DNA of 64,000 bases from Glutamicibacter sp. MNS18. Lineage in GTDB: Bacteria > Actinomycetota > Actinomycetes > Actinomycetales > Micrococcaceae. Where the stretch lies: positions 186,001 through 250,000 of the forward strand of contig NZ_JAPCHW010000005.1 of NCBI RefSeq assembly GCF_026107515.2. The letters are read 5' to 3'. The position numbers and the translations under genes were made by a program. A model generated the notes under the pieces. That model was not told where the DNA came from and did no database searches. It was given only the letters and a program-made list of their open reading frames with translations. This document shows, piece by piece, positions 44,079-52,752 of this stretch; the stretch's first letter is position 1, and each line of letters starts with the position of its first letter.

Positions 44079-45014
44079 CTACAGCAAGGATCGGATGGCA
44101 GGATTGCCTGCGGCCAGATCGGCCACCGTGGAACGCAGCATCTGCTGCATGGCGGCCGCTGCACGGGTGGGGTGCACATCCTTGCGGTGGGCCAATGAGA
44201 TGGTGCGGCTCAGTGCCGGTTGAACGAGTCGGCTGGTGGACAGCCCGGGCCGGTCCAGCAACACCATGGCAGGGACGACGGCCACCCCCAGGCCGCGCTC
44301 GACGAAGCGCAGTACAGCATCCATTTCGCCGCCGTCCAGGACGATATGCGGGGTCAGGTTATGTTGCCGGTAGGCCTGCATGGTCGCCGCCCGCAGGTCG
44401 TAGCTGTGCGAGAAGGCGATCTGCGGAAGCCCTGCCAGTTCGTCAAGTGCCAGCTGCTGTCCGGGCTGTCCGCCCGGTGTGCGCTTGGAGGAGATCACCA
44501 ATAGCTCCTCGGTGAACAGTGGCAGGTGCTCCAGACTTTGGGTGGGGGCCGGCTCGTGTTCAGAGGTGACCACTAGCGCCAGGTCCAGCATTCCGGTGGC
44601 CAGGTCCTCCAGCAGGCCGTGGGAACCGGATTCGTGCAGGACCAGGTCGACGCCCGGGTAGGCGGCATGGAACTTCTCCAGCACCTCGGCCACCAGCGAG
44701 ACGCAGAGCGTCGGTGGGGCGCCAAGCCGAACCCTGCCGGAGTGCAGGCCGCGCAACTGCTGCATCTGGTACCGGATGTGCTCGGCATCGGCGAGCATCC
44801 GGGTGGCCACCGGCAGCAGGGTTTCGCCGGCCGCGGTGAGTGTGATGTTGCCCCGGGCCCGGTGGAACAGCTCGGAACCCAGCTCGGTCTCGAGCGTGGA
44901 GATTTGCCGGCTGAGGGTGGGTTGGGCCAGGTGCAATTGTGCCGCTGCCCTGGTGAAATGGCCGGTGTTCGCCACGGCCAGGAAGCCCTGAAGCTGTTCC
45001 AGATTCATGTTCAT
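44079..45014 (-). CDS. LysR-family regulator
   Basis: 311-residue LTTR. The N-terminal winged helix is LQGFLAVANTGHFTRAAAQL followed by AQPTLSRQISTLE, and a type-2 periplasmic-binding-like effector domain runs from residue about 90. It is divergent from the stand-alone flavoprotein gene across 71 bases that hold an LTTR-type inverted repeat, so it very likely controls that gene. The start could be either of two nearby ATGs (45014 or 45008). Confidence 0.92.
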   Translation of the reverse strand: MNMNLEQLQGFLAVANTGHFTRAAAQLHLAQPTLSRQISTLETELGSELFHRARGNITLTAAGETLLPVATRMLADAEHIRYQMQQLRGLHSGRVRLGAPPTLCVSLVAEVLEKFHAAYPGVDLVLHESGSHGLLEDLATGMLDLALVVTSEHEPAPTQSLEHLPLFTEELLVISSKRTPGGQPGQQLALDELAGLPQIAFSHSYDLRAATMQAYRQHNLTPHIVLDGGEMDAVLRFVERGLGVAVVPAMVLLDRPGLSTSRLVQPALSRTISLAHRKDVHPTRAAAAMQQMLRSTVADLAAGNPAIRSLL

Positions 45015-45043
45015 AGCATAAACGCATTGAGATGACTCGGATA

Positions 45044-45058
45044 ATTCATTGGACGAAT
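45044..45058. promoter_or_regulatory. LysR-type T-N11-A box
   Basis: ATTC-N7-GAAT, a perfect inverted repeat containing T-N11-A, lies in the 71-base spacer between the LysR gene and the flavoprotein gene. It matches the general recognition-site form for LysR-type regulators. Confidence 0.5.
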
Positions 45059-45085
45059 GACCGGGTGGTTTCTAGCGTGGAAAGC

Positions 45086-46825
45086 ATGAAGAAAACAACG
45101 GTTAGGGAAAAGAACATCGCCACCAGCGTGCTGGTCATCGGCACCGGCGGCTCCGGACTGCGCTCGGCCATCGAGCTGGCCGAGCAGGGCACCGACGTGC
45201 TCGCGGTGGGCAAGCGGCCGCGCCATGACGCGCACACCTCGTTGGCTGCGGGGGGCATCAACGCCGCACTGGGCACCATGGACACCGAGGATAGCTGGCA
45301 GCAGCACGCGGCGGACACGCTCAAGGAAAGCTACTACCTGGCCGACCCGCGCACCGTGGAGATCGTGGCCCGCGGCGCCGCCCAGGGGATCGCCGACCTG
45401 GAACGCTACGGCATGGGTTTCGCCCGGGAGGACGACGGGCGGATTTCCCAGCGTTTCTTCGGCGCCCACACCTTCCGCCGCACCGCCTTTGCCGGGGACT
45501 ACACCGGGCTGGAAATCCAGCGAAGCCTGGTGGCACGCAGTGAGCAACTGCAGATCCCCATCCTGGACACCGTGTACATCACCGACCTGCTGGTTCAGCA
45601 CAACCGGGTCTTCGGGGCCTACGGATTCGACCTGAACGACGGAACCCGCTATCTCATCCACGCCGACGCGGTGATCCTGGCCGCCGGCGGGCACAACCGG
45701 ATCTGGCGGCGCACCTCATCGCGCCGGGATGAGAATACCGGGGACTCGTTCCGCCTGGCCGTGGAAGCCGGCGCCCGGCTACGGGACCCCGAGCTGGTGC
45801 AGTTCCACCCCTCGGGCATCATCGAACCGGAAAATGCCGCCGGAACCCTGATCTCGGAAGCCGCCCGCGGTGAGGGCGGGATCCTGCGCAACGCACTGGG
45901 CGAACGGTTCATGGAGCGCTACGACCCCGAGCGGATGGAACTGTCCACCCGTGACCGGGTGGCGCTGGCAGCCTATACCGAGATCAAGGAAGCGCGCGGG
46001 ACGGAGAAGGGCGGTGTCTGGCTGGACATCTCCCACCTGCCGCGCGAGGTCATCATGGAGCGGCTGCCGCGGGTGTACCAGACCATGCTGGAGGTGCAGA
46101 TGCGTGATATCACCCGCGAGCCGATAGAGATCGCCCCCACCGCGCACTACTCTATGGGCGGGGTCTGGGTGAACCCGCACGATCACGCCACCGAGGTCAA
46201 CGGGCTCTACGCCATCGGGGAAGCCTCCAGCGGACTGCACGGTGCGAACCGGCTGGGTGGCAACTCGCTGATCGAGCTGCTGGTCTTCGGCCGGATCGTG
46301 GGCCAGGCTGCCGCCGAGTACTCGGCGAAGCTCCAAGCGCAGACCCGTTCGGCGGACGCTGTGGCCGCGGCGCGGGCCAGGGTGGAGAAGCTGTTGGCCG
46401 CCGATGGCGTGGAGAACGTGCGTGCCCTGCAACGGGCGATCCGCGACCTGATGACCGAGCATGCCGGGGTGGTGCGCGACGAAGCCGGGTTGACGGCGGG
46501 TTTGGAGAAGCTCGCGCAGATCGAGGAACGGATCGGGAACGTGGGCATCCACCCGGATATCGCCGGCTACCAGGATCTGGCCCATGCCTTCGACCTGCTG
46601 TCCTCGGCACTGTCGGCCAGGGCCACCCTGGAGGCGGCCCTGGAACGCCGCGAAACCCGCGGCTGCCACAACCGCAGCGATTATCCGCAGATGGACCCGG
46701 AGCTGCAGGTGAACCTGGTGTGGTCTCCCACGGCGGGAATCAGCCGCGAGGAGATTCCCGGCATCCCGCAGGAGATCGCCGAACTGATCCGCGAGGTTTC
46801 CACGGCCGGCAAGCTCGTGGAGTAG
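45086..46825 (+). CDS. Stand-alone fumarate reductase/succinate dehydrogenase-type flavoprotein
   Basis: 579-residue FAD enzyme of the FrdA/SdhA/NadB family. The FAD motif is VIGTGGSG at about 17-24, and the His-loop for flavin is LAAGGINAALGT. Active-site segments are QFHPSGIIEPENAAGTLISE, SEAARGEGGILRN and TAHYSMGGVWVN, and GANRLGGNSLIELLVFG is the second FAD motif. The C-terminal helical domain is complete. No iron-sulfur or membrane-anchor subunit is adjacent, so it may accept electrons from a soluble donor or act as a substrate-specific oxidoreductase. LysR-controlled by context. ATG at 45086. Confidence 0.9.
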   Translation: MKKTTVREKNIATSVLVIGTGGSGLRSAIELAEQGTDVLAVGKRPRHDAHTSLAAGGINAALGTMDTEDSWQQHAADTLKESYYLADPRTVEIVARGAAQGIADLERYGMGFAREDDGRISQRFFGAHTFRRTAFAGDYTGLEIQRSLVARSEQLQIPILDTVYITDLLVQHNRVFGAYGFDLNDGTRYLIHADAVILAAGGHNRIWRRTSSRRDENTGDSFRLAVEAGARLRDPELVQFHPSGIIEPENAAGTLISEAARGEGGILRNALGERFMERYDPERMELSTRDRVALAAYTEIKEARGTEKGGVWLDISHLPREVIMERLPRVYQTMLEVQMRDITREPIEIAPTAHYSMGGVWVNPHDHATEVNGLYAIGEASSGLHGANRLGGNSLIELLVFGRIVGQAAAEYSAKLQAQTRSADAVAAARARVEKLLAADGVENVRALQRAIRDLMTEHAGVVRDEAGLTAGLEKLAQIEERIGNVGIHPDIAGYQDLAHAFDLLSSALSARATLEAALERRETRGCHNRSDYPQMDPELQVNLVWSPTAGISREEIPGIPQEIAELIREVSTAGKLVE

Positions 46826-46833
46826 CGAAGCTG

Positions 46834-46884
46834 CACCAACACCCCGGCCGGCAGCCGATATGCGTTCTGGCCGGGGCCTTGGTG
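46834..46884. terminator. Bidirectional terminator between convergent operons
   Basis: CACCAA + CCCCGGCC (46834-46849) pairs with GGCCGGGG + TTGGTG (46869-46884), with a small internal loop. It separates the flavoprotein gene (+) from tctA (-). Confidence 0.65.
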
Positions 46885-46909
46885 GACAGCCCGTTCGGGC
46901 TATCCTGCT

Positions 46910-48445
46910 TTAGACGCTGGTCAGTTCACTTGCCTGTCCCTCGCGTTCCTTCCGACGGTGGCGCATATGCTGCATGCCGCTGACCACCAGGGTGATTGCC
47001 AAGATGATGTAGAGGGTAATGGTGACCGGGCTGGAGACCAGTGTGGACAGATCGCCCTCGGACACCGTCAGGGCACGTCGCAGTTCGGTTTCCGCCAGCG
47101 GGCCGAGGATGACCGCGATCAGCACCGGCGCCAATGGCAGTTGGTAGCGGCGCATCATGAAGCCGACCAGGCCCACACCCAGCAGAACCCACAGATCCAG
47201 GGTGGAAGCACTGATGGCGTAGACGCCCAGTACCGAGAGGACCGTGATCCCGGCGTAGAGGTAATGGCGTGGTACCAGCAGCAGTTTGGCCCACAACACG
47301 GCGAACTGCATATTCATGATCAGCAGGATGACCAGGCCGATGAACAGTGAGGCCAAGAGGGTCCAGACCATGTCGCCACTGCGTTCGAACAAGAGCGGAC
47401 CGGGCTGCATGCCGTATTGCTGGAACGCGGCGATCATGATGGCGGCGGTAGCCGAGGTCGGCAGGCCCAACGCCAGCAGGGCGCCCATGGCGGTGCCTGC
47501 GGTGGCATTGCCGGCTGCTTCCGGTGCCGCGACACCGCGGATCGAACCGATTTGACCGAACTCGATATCCCCACGACGTTTCGCCAGCTTTTTCTCGGTG
47601 CCGTAGGCCAGGAACGTGGGGACTTCCGAACCACCAGCCGGGATGATGCCGAAGGGCAGGCCGAAGGCGGTGCCACGCAACCATGCCGGCATGGCCTTGC
47701 GCAGATCGTGACGGGAGAGCCGTGGCCGGCCGCTTGGCTTGATCCTCAGCGCCTCGGGGTCACGGTGGATGCGGGCGGCAATATGCAGCACTTCGCCCAA
47801 GGCCAGCAAGCCCACGGTGATGACCACAATCGAGATGCCATCAAAGAGCTGGGGCAGACCCAGGGTGTACCGCACCGTTCCCGACGGGCCATCCACACCC
47901 ACCAGGGCCAGCACCAATCCGATCCCCAGGGAAATCAGGCCCTTGACGATCGAATCGGATACCACGGAGGAAATTGCCAGGAAGGCGAAGACCGCCAGCG
48001 CAAAGTACTCGGCCGGGCCGAAGGCCGTGGCCAACTTGACCAGGGTCGGGGCGAAAAAGACCACTACGGTGGTGGCCAACAGCCCGCCAATGAAGGCTCC
48101 CATGGCGGCAGTGGCCAGGGCCTTGGCCGCCAAGCCGTTGCGGGCCATGCGGTGGCCCTCGAAGGTTGAGGCGATGGCCGAGGAGTTTCCGGGGGTGTTC
48201 AGCAGGATGCCGGAGGTCGAGTCGCCGAAGAGGCCGCCATAGTAGACACCGGCGAACATGATGAAGGCCGCGGTCGGGTCCAACGAAAAGGTGATGGGCA
48301 GCAGCAGCGCCACTGCCATGGCCGAGCCGAGTCCCGGCAGGACACCAACGGCGGTTCCCAAGAGGGCGCCGATCAGTACCCACAGCAGGTTCATCGGGGT
48401 CAGGGCCTGGGAGAAGCCCTCCATCAACAGCATGATCTGTTCCAT
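46910..48445 (-). CDS. tctA: Tripartite tricarboxylate transporter large permease, TctA
   Basis: 511-residue, about 12-helix membrane subunit of a TTT-family citrate-type importer. ALLGTAVGVLPGLGSAMAVA near the N-terminus and PFGIIPAGGSEVPTFLAYGT mid-protein are the duplicated Gly/Pro-rich TctA signatures. It is the last gene of tctCBA; its ATG directly abuts the tctB stop. Confidence 0.94.
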   Translation of the reverse strand: MEQIMLLMEGFSQALTPMNLLWVLIGALLGTAVGVLPGLGSAMAVALLLPITFSLDPTAAFIMFAGVYYGGLFGDSTSGILLNTPGNSSAIASTFEGHRMARNGLAAKALATAAMGAFIGGLLATTVVVFFAPTLVKLATAFGPAEYFALAVFAFLAISSVVSDSIVKGLISLGIGLVLALVGVDGPSGTVRYTLGLPQLFDGISIVVITVGLLALGEVLHIAARIHRDPEALRIKPSGRPRLSRHDLRKAMPAWLRGTAFGLPFGIIPAGGSEVPTFLAYGTEKKLAKRRGDIEFGQIGSIRGVAAPEAAGNATAGTAMGALLALGLPTSATAAIMIAAFQQYGMQPGPLLFERSGDMVWTLLASLFIGLVILLIMNMQFAVLWAKLLLVPRHYLYAGITVLSVLGVYAISASTLDLWVLLGVGLVGFMMRRYQLPLAPVLIAVILGPLAETELRRALTVSEGDLSTLVSSPVTITLYIILAITLVVSGMQHMRHRRKEREGQASELTSV

Positions 48446-49102
48446 TTAGAGCAGTCCTTCCAGGAAGCCCGAAGGCAGGTTCAGTCCCAGTCCGGCGTTG
48501 AAGGCCAGCTGGATTACCGACGCGAAGAGCACCGAGATGCTGATGTCGAACACGGCCCGCTTACTGCCCAGCGCACGGGAAACGATCCAGAAGAGGGCCG
48601 AGGCGGACAGGATCCAGCCTGCGTAGGGCAGCAGCAAGGTGAACCCGGCAACCCCGGCGATGACCATGCCCACGGTTTTCCAATCCGAGTAGGCTTTCCA
48701 CCCGGCGGGCAGTTTCGCATCCGGTGTACGCCCCTCGATCTTGCTGCGCCCGCGTTCGGTGGCATCGGCCAGGTCACCGAGCATGTCGCTGGAGAAATCC
48801 GGATTACCCGAGTCATCGGTGGGATCGGGCAGCCGCGGGTGACGCAGGATCTGGATGGTGTGTATGAGCACCATGGCGTAGAGCAGCACGCAGACGATCG
48901 TGGGAAAGGACTGGGGGCCGGGTACCGAACTGCCAAGTACCTGCATGGTGGCCGTCTGGTAGGTCAGGAATACCGCCAGCGCCAGAACCAGGGCCGGGAC
49001 GACTAATTCGCTGCGTCCGGCCCAGAAACCCTGTGCCTGGTGTGTCGACTGCTGGGGCAGGCGCGGTGCCGGGGATTCCGGTTGCGTGGTTGGGGTAGTC
49101 AT
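48446..49102 (-). CDS. tctB: Tripartite tricarboxylate transporter small permease, TctB
   Basis: 218-residue TctB-family protein with four predicted helices. An unusually long charged insert (residues about 80-125, TDDSGNPDFSSDMLGDLADA region) separates helices 2 and 3. TctB is the least conserved TTT subunit, and assignment rests on helix layout, AFNAGLGLNLPSGFLEGLL at the C-terminus and position. It overlaps tctC as ATGA. Confidence 0.88.
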   Translation of the reverse strand: MTTPTTQPESPAPRLPQQSTHQAQGFWAGRSELVVPALVLALAVFLTYQTATMQVLGSSVPGPQSFPTIVCVLLYAMVLIHTIQILRHPRLPDPTDDSGNPDFSSDMLGDLADATERGRSKIEGRTPDAKLPAGWKAYSDWKTVGMVIAGVAGFTLLLPYAGWILSASALFWIVSRALGSKRAVFDISISVLFASVIQLAFNAGLGLNLPSGFLEGLL

Positions 49103-50100
49103 AGTCCCAGTCCTTCGATGATTTGTGCGGTGACGGTGATTTCGTTGTCAACGAAGTCGGCGAACTGGTCGCCGACCATGAAACTATCCGTCCAGTTATT
49201 ACGTTCCAGGGCGTCGCGCCACTGCTGGGAATCGCGAAACTCGGTGACGATCTCGACGAATTCCTGCTTCTGCTCCTCGGTGATTCCCGGGGCACCAACG
49301 AATCCGCGCCAGTTGGCCATGACGGCATCCACGCCCAGTTCCTTGAAGGTGGGTACATCGACGCCGGGGAGACGCTCTTCCGAGGAGATCGCCAGGGCAC
49401 GCAGGGTTCCGACCTCGACCTGGTCGGCTACTTCGTTGTAGCCGGAGATCCCGCCCACCGTGGTTCCCGAGAGCATCGAGGTCAGCGCCTCGCCGCCGCC
49501 GGAATAGGCGATGTAGTTGGTGTCTGCCGGATCGATCCCCACCTTCTGGGCAACATAGCCGGTGAGCAGGTGGTCGATGGAACCGAGCGAGCCACCGGCG
49601 ATGGAGGTGCCCCCGGGGTCCTCACGCCACACCTCGATGAAGTCGTCCAGGTCCTGGATATCGGATTTGGCCGGCACCACCAGTGCCGCATAATCGTCGG
49701 CCAGGCGGGCCACCAGCTCCACATCATCCAGCGTGGTATCGGAGTTGGCCAGCTCGACGGCGCCGATCATCACACCGCCGGTGACCATCATCATGTCGTG
49801 GCGACCGGTCATCTGCACGAACTGGCTCAGGCCGATGGTGCCGCCGGCACCGGGAATGTTGGTCACCTGGATGTTATTGACCGTACCGATGGACTTCATG
49901 GCCTGCTGCGCTTCGCGGGCGAAACCATCCCAACCGCCGCCGGGGGCCGCCGGTGCCATCAATACCAGTTTGTTCCTGGCGGAGGATTCCCCACCGGATG
50001 CCGCCGCGTTGGTGAAGGCGAGCCCGGCGATGGCCACGACCGCGACGCCGTACACCACCTTGCCCATTATGCGTTTGTCCACCATGTTCCGTAACCTCAT
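49099..50100 (-). CDS. tctC: Tripartite tricarboxylate transporter binding protein, TctC
   Basis: 333-residue extracytoplasmic receptor of the TctC/BugE family. A signal-peptide-like helix (VVYGVAVVAIAGLAFTNAAA) is not followed by a lipobox. APGGGWDGFAREAQQAM and NIPGAGGTIGLSQF are the conserved carboxylate-binding loops. It is first gene of the operon and divergent from its two-component regulators. The start is ATG 50100 or ATG 50085. Confidence 0.92.
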   Translation of the reverse strand: MRLRNMVDKRIMGKVVYGVAVVAIAGLAFTNAAASGGESSARNKLVLMAPAAPGGGWDGFAREAQQAMKSIGTVNNIQVTNIPGAGGTIGLSQFVQMTGRHDMMMVTGGVMIGAVELANSDTTLDDVELVARLADDYAALVVPAKSDIQDLDDFIEVWREDPGGTSIAGGSLGSIDHLLTGYVAQKVGIDPADTNYIAYSGGGEALTSMLSGTTVGGISGYNEVADQVEVGTLRALAISSEERLPGVDVPTFKELGVDAVMANWRGFVGAPGITEEQKQEFVEIVTEFRDSQQWRDALERNNWTDSFMVGDQFADFVDNEITVTAQIIEGLGL

Positions 50101-50162
50101 TGCTAGTGATCCGCCTCACCGAGTCTCGATGTGCGCGATTCAACGATGACAGAGAAGTGATG

Positions 50163-50185
50163 AACCACACAGTGAAAATGTGGTT
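50163..50185. promoter_or_regulatory. Palindrome in the tctC / sensor-kinase spacer
   Basis: AACCACA-N9-TGTGGTT is a perfect inverted repeat in the 126-base divergent spacer, with ACAGTGAAAA covering its left arm end and spacer. It is the best candidate site for the CitB-type response regulator. Confidence 0.45.
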
Positions 50186-50226
50186 CTGGTCATAACTGGA
50201 CGTTAAGAAAGTAAAGTAAATGGTGG

Positions 50227-51864
50227 ATGGGTTCAATGGGTAAAACCGGCAATCCGCGTAGGCTACGCGCCCGGATTCTCCTGCTTCAGCTTGGTATTGT
50301 CCTGGGGACCGTGCTGCTGGTCTCCTTGGTGGTGATGCGCGTGGAGATCCACCGGGTCGAGGAGATGGCCTTCGATCGGGTGGAGACCGCAGCCTCCGAA
50401 CTGGCCGGACTTCAGGCCGTGCAGCAGGGCATGGTCTCGACGGACCCGGTGGCCCGGGTGGCACCTATCGCCAGTATGGCCACCGCCGTATCCGGGGTTT
50501 ATTACGTGACCATCGCGGATATGGATGGAATCCGCGTGGCCCACCAGGATCCCGGACAGATCGGACAGCCGGTGTCTTCGGAGCATGAGGACATTCGCCA
50601 GGGCGGCACCTTCAGGGGGATCGAGCAAGGGCCACTGGGGTTGACCTTGCGGGTGAAGGAGCCGATCTACCACCAGGGCCAGGTCGTGGGCACGGTGTCG
50701 GTGGGTGTGTTGCAAAGTACGGTACGGGCCAATCTGGCGGAAGTGGTGTGGGGTTTCGCGCCGTGGATCATCCTGGCTGCCGGGATCGGAACCATTGGCG
50801 CCGGGCTGGCTTCCCGGGCGGTGTACCGGATCTACGGGGTGGCACCCGAACAGGTGGGCTCGTTGCTGCAGGCGCACCAGGCGGTGCTGTTCAGCATTGA
50901 CGAAGGGGTGCTGGGTGTTGACCGGGAGGGCACGGTGACGCTGGTGAACCGGGAAGCCCGGAGGCTGCTGGATTTGCCCGAGCAGGTGGTCGGCCAACCC
51001 ATGCAGGCCGTTCTGGATTCGGGTGTCGTGCAATTGTTGCGCAGCGAATCACCGCAGGCCGAGATGACCCAAACCGTCCTCTCGGGTGAGCGCGTACTGA
51101 TCGCCACCCGTCGCGAAGCGCTGGTCGGAGACAACCGCTATGGTCGGACATTGACGGTCCAGGATCGTACGGAACTGGAAAACACCCTACGCGAATTGCG
51201 GGGGCAGAAGAGCCTGACCGATACGTTGCGGGCACAGGCCCATGAATTCACCAACCAACTGCACCTGGTCTCGGGGCTACTGTCCATTGGGGAAATCGAG
51301 GAAGCCACCGAGCAAATCCAGCGATATGCCGGGACGAGTGGTGCGCACAGCGACCGACCGGTGGAGGACCCGATGTTGGCGGCGATCTGTAATGCCCAGC
51401 TCGCCGTGGCCCGGGAGGCCGGGGTCGAGCTCCGGATCCACCCCGGGACATCCACGAAGGTTGGGTGGAAGGCGGATGAGGATGTAGCCACGGTGACCTC
51501 GAACCTGCTGTCCAACGCCATCGAGGCTGCCGGGGACGGCGGGGTCGTGTCCATGCGGATCAATGCCGGTGTCACCGGGGTGCGTATAGAAGTCAAGGAT
51601 TCGGGACCAGGGATTGACCCGGACCAGCTCCCGGCCCTGCTGCGCATGGGGTACAGCAGCAAGCTCAAGCCGGGAGTCGCTGCCCATTCGCGGGGCATCG
51701 GGTTGACCTTGGTCGATAGGATCATTACCCGCCGACAGGGTGTCCTCCGGGTGGAGCGGGCCGATCTTGGCGGGGCGCATATAGTGGCGGCTTGGCCCGA
51801 ACGTGTTACGCCCCGGCGCGGTACGGTGAGTGAAAACGGTGGAACCCTGGAGAGCGATGATTAA
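50227..51864 (+). CDS. CitA/DcuS-type sensor histidine kinase
   Basis: 545-residue membrane kinase: helix 1 at about 17-38, an extracytoplasmic PAS-like (sCache) domain containing GVYYVTIADMDGIRVAHQDP, helix 2 at about 178-200 and a cytoplasmic PAS at about 215-310. The phospho-acceptor is His339 in AQAHEFTNQLHLVSGLL, the CitA/DcuS-specific box. The ATPase motifs are NLLSNAIEAAG, DSGPGID and SRGIGLTLVD. Such kinases sense extracellular di- or tricarboxylates, consistent with the divergent tctCBA genes. It overlaps the response regulator gene by 8 bases. Confidence 0.93.
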   Translation: MGSMGKTGNPRRLRARILLLQLGIVLGTVLLVSLVVMRVEIHRVEEMAFDRVETAASELAGLQAVQQGMVSTDPVARVAPIASMATAVSGVYYVTIADMDGIRVAHQDPGQIGQPVSSEHEDIRQGGTFRGIEQGPLGLTLRVKEPIYHQGQVVGTVSVGVLQSTVRANLAEVVWGFAPWIILAAGIGTIGAGLASRAVYRIYGVAPEQVGSLLQAHQAVLFSIDEGVLGVDREGTVTLVNREARRLLDLPEQVVGQPMQAVLDSGVVQLLRSESPQAEMTQTVLSGERVLIATRREALVGDNRYGRTLTVQDRTELENTLRELRGQKSLTDTLRAQAHEFTNQLHLVSGLLSIGEIEEATEQIQRYAGTSGAHSDRPVEDPMLAAICNAQLAVAREAGVELRIHPGTSTKVGWKADEDVATVTSNLLSNAIEAAGDGGVVSMRINAGVTGVRIEVKDSGPGIDPDQLPALLRMGYSSKLKPGVAAHSRGIGLTLVDRIITRRQGVLRVERADLGGAHIVAAWPERVTPRRGTVSENGGTLESDD

Positions 51865-52606
51865 GGCACTGGTAGTTGATGATGATTTCGCGGTGGCACG
51901 GTTGCACCGGCGCTTCCTCGAGCACCTGGACGGGTTCGAGGTGGTAGGCGTGCTGGAGCGCGGCGGGGCGGTCCTGCCGTTCGTGCTGGAGAATGACGTC
52001 GACCTGGTGCTGCTGGATGTCCACCTTCCTGATCTTGATGGCCTGGAGGTGTTGTCCAGGTTGCGTGCCGCGGATCTGGAGGTGGATGTCATCATGATCA
52101 CCGCGGACAACGAACGCGAGTCGGTGCGCAGGGCCGTGGGGCAAGGGGCGGATGACTACCTGGTTAAGCCCTTTACGGTGCAGGAGTTCAACGCGCGGCT
52201 GGAGGCCTACCGCGACCGGGTGGAGCAAGCTGAAGCCGGTACGGATTTCGGGGGATGGGACCAGCAGGAGATCGACCGGCTGATGGCCGCGGCGACGGGG
52301 CGGGACCTGCCGCCGGTCGGCCCCGGATCGTGGCTGGAGCCCGGGAAGGCCACAAGTGCCGATACCACCCAGCTACCCAAGGGGTTCACCGCACCAACCC
52401 TGGCCATGATCAGCGAGGAGCTGCGAACGGCCCATGGAGCGGGGGACGGGACCTTGTCGGCCAGGGAGGTTGCCGAGACCTGTGGCATCTCCCGAGTCAG
52501 CGCCCGCCGGTATCTTGACTTCCTGGTTTCGCGGAAGCTGGCGGAACTACGGCCGCGTTATGGGGCGACGGGGCGACCCGAGCACCGCTACCGCTGGAGG
52601 GTTTAG
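51857..52606 (+). CDS. CitB/DcuR-type response regulator
   Basis: 249-residue regulator. The receiver domain has VVDDDFAVARLH, phosphorylatable Asp54 in LLDVHLPDLDGLEVL, MITADN and DYLVKPF. A long linker leads to the C-terminal HTH (SAREVAETCGISRVSARRYL) of the CitB class. ATG at 51857 is inside the kinase gene. It should activate tctCBA and probably the following tcuA-like gene in response to a tricarboxylate. Confidence 0.93.
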   Translation: MIKALVVDDDFAVARLHRRFLEHLDGFEVVGVLERGGAVLPFVLENDVDLVLLDVHLPDLDGLEVLSRLRAADLEVDVIMITADNERESVRRAVGQGADDYLVKPFTVQEFNARLEAYRDRVEQAEAGTDFGGWDQQEIDRLMAAATGRDLPPVGPGSWLEPGKATSADTTQLPKGFTAPTLAMISEELRTAHGAGDGTLSAREVAETCGISRVSARRYLDFLVSRKLAELRPRYGATGRPEHRYRWRV

Positions 52607-52648
52607 AAACTAAAGAAACCGCAGCTTTATGGTTTTCATTGTATTTTT

Positions 52649-52658
52649 GTGTATACAC
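52649..52658. promoter_or_regulatory. GTGTATACAC palindrome upstream of the tcuA-like gene
   Basis: A perfect 10-bp palindrome in an AT-rich 146-base spacer. FCD-type GntR regulators commonly bind TGTATACA-like sequences, and such a regulator is encoded just downstream of tcuA. Confidence 0.4.
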
Positions 52659-52752
52659 TAATTTCGGATCCACGATTTTGACCACTGAACCATGCAGTCC
52701 CATCCGACGGGGTGCCTGAGAACATGGTTCGCCATCCGGAAAGGTTCCGAAC

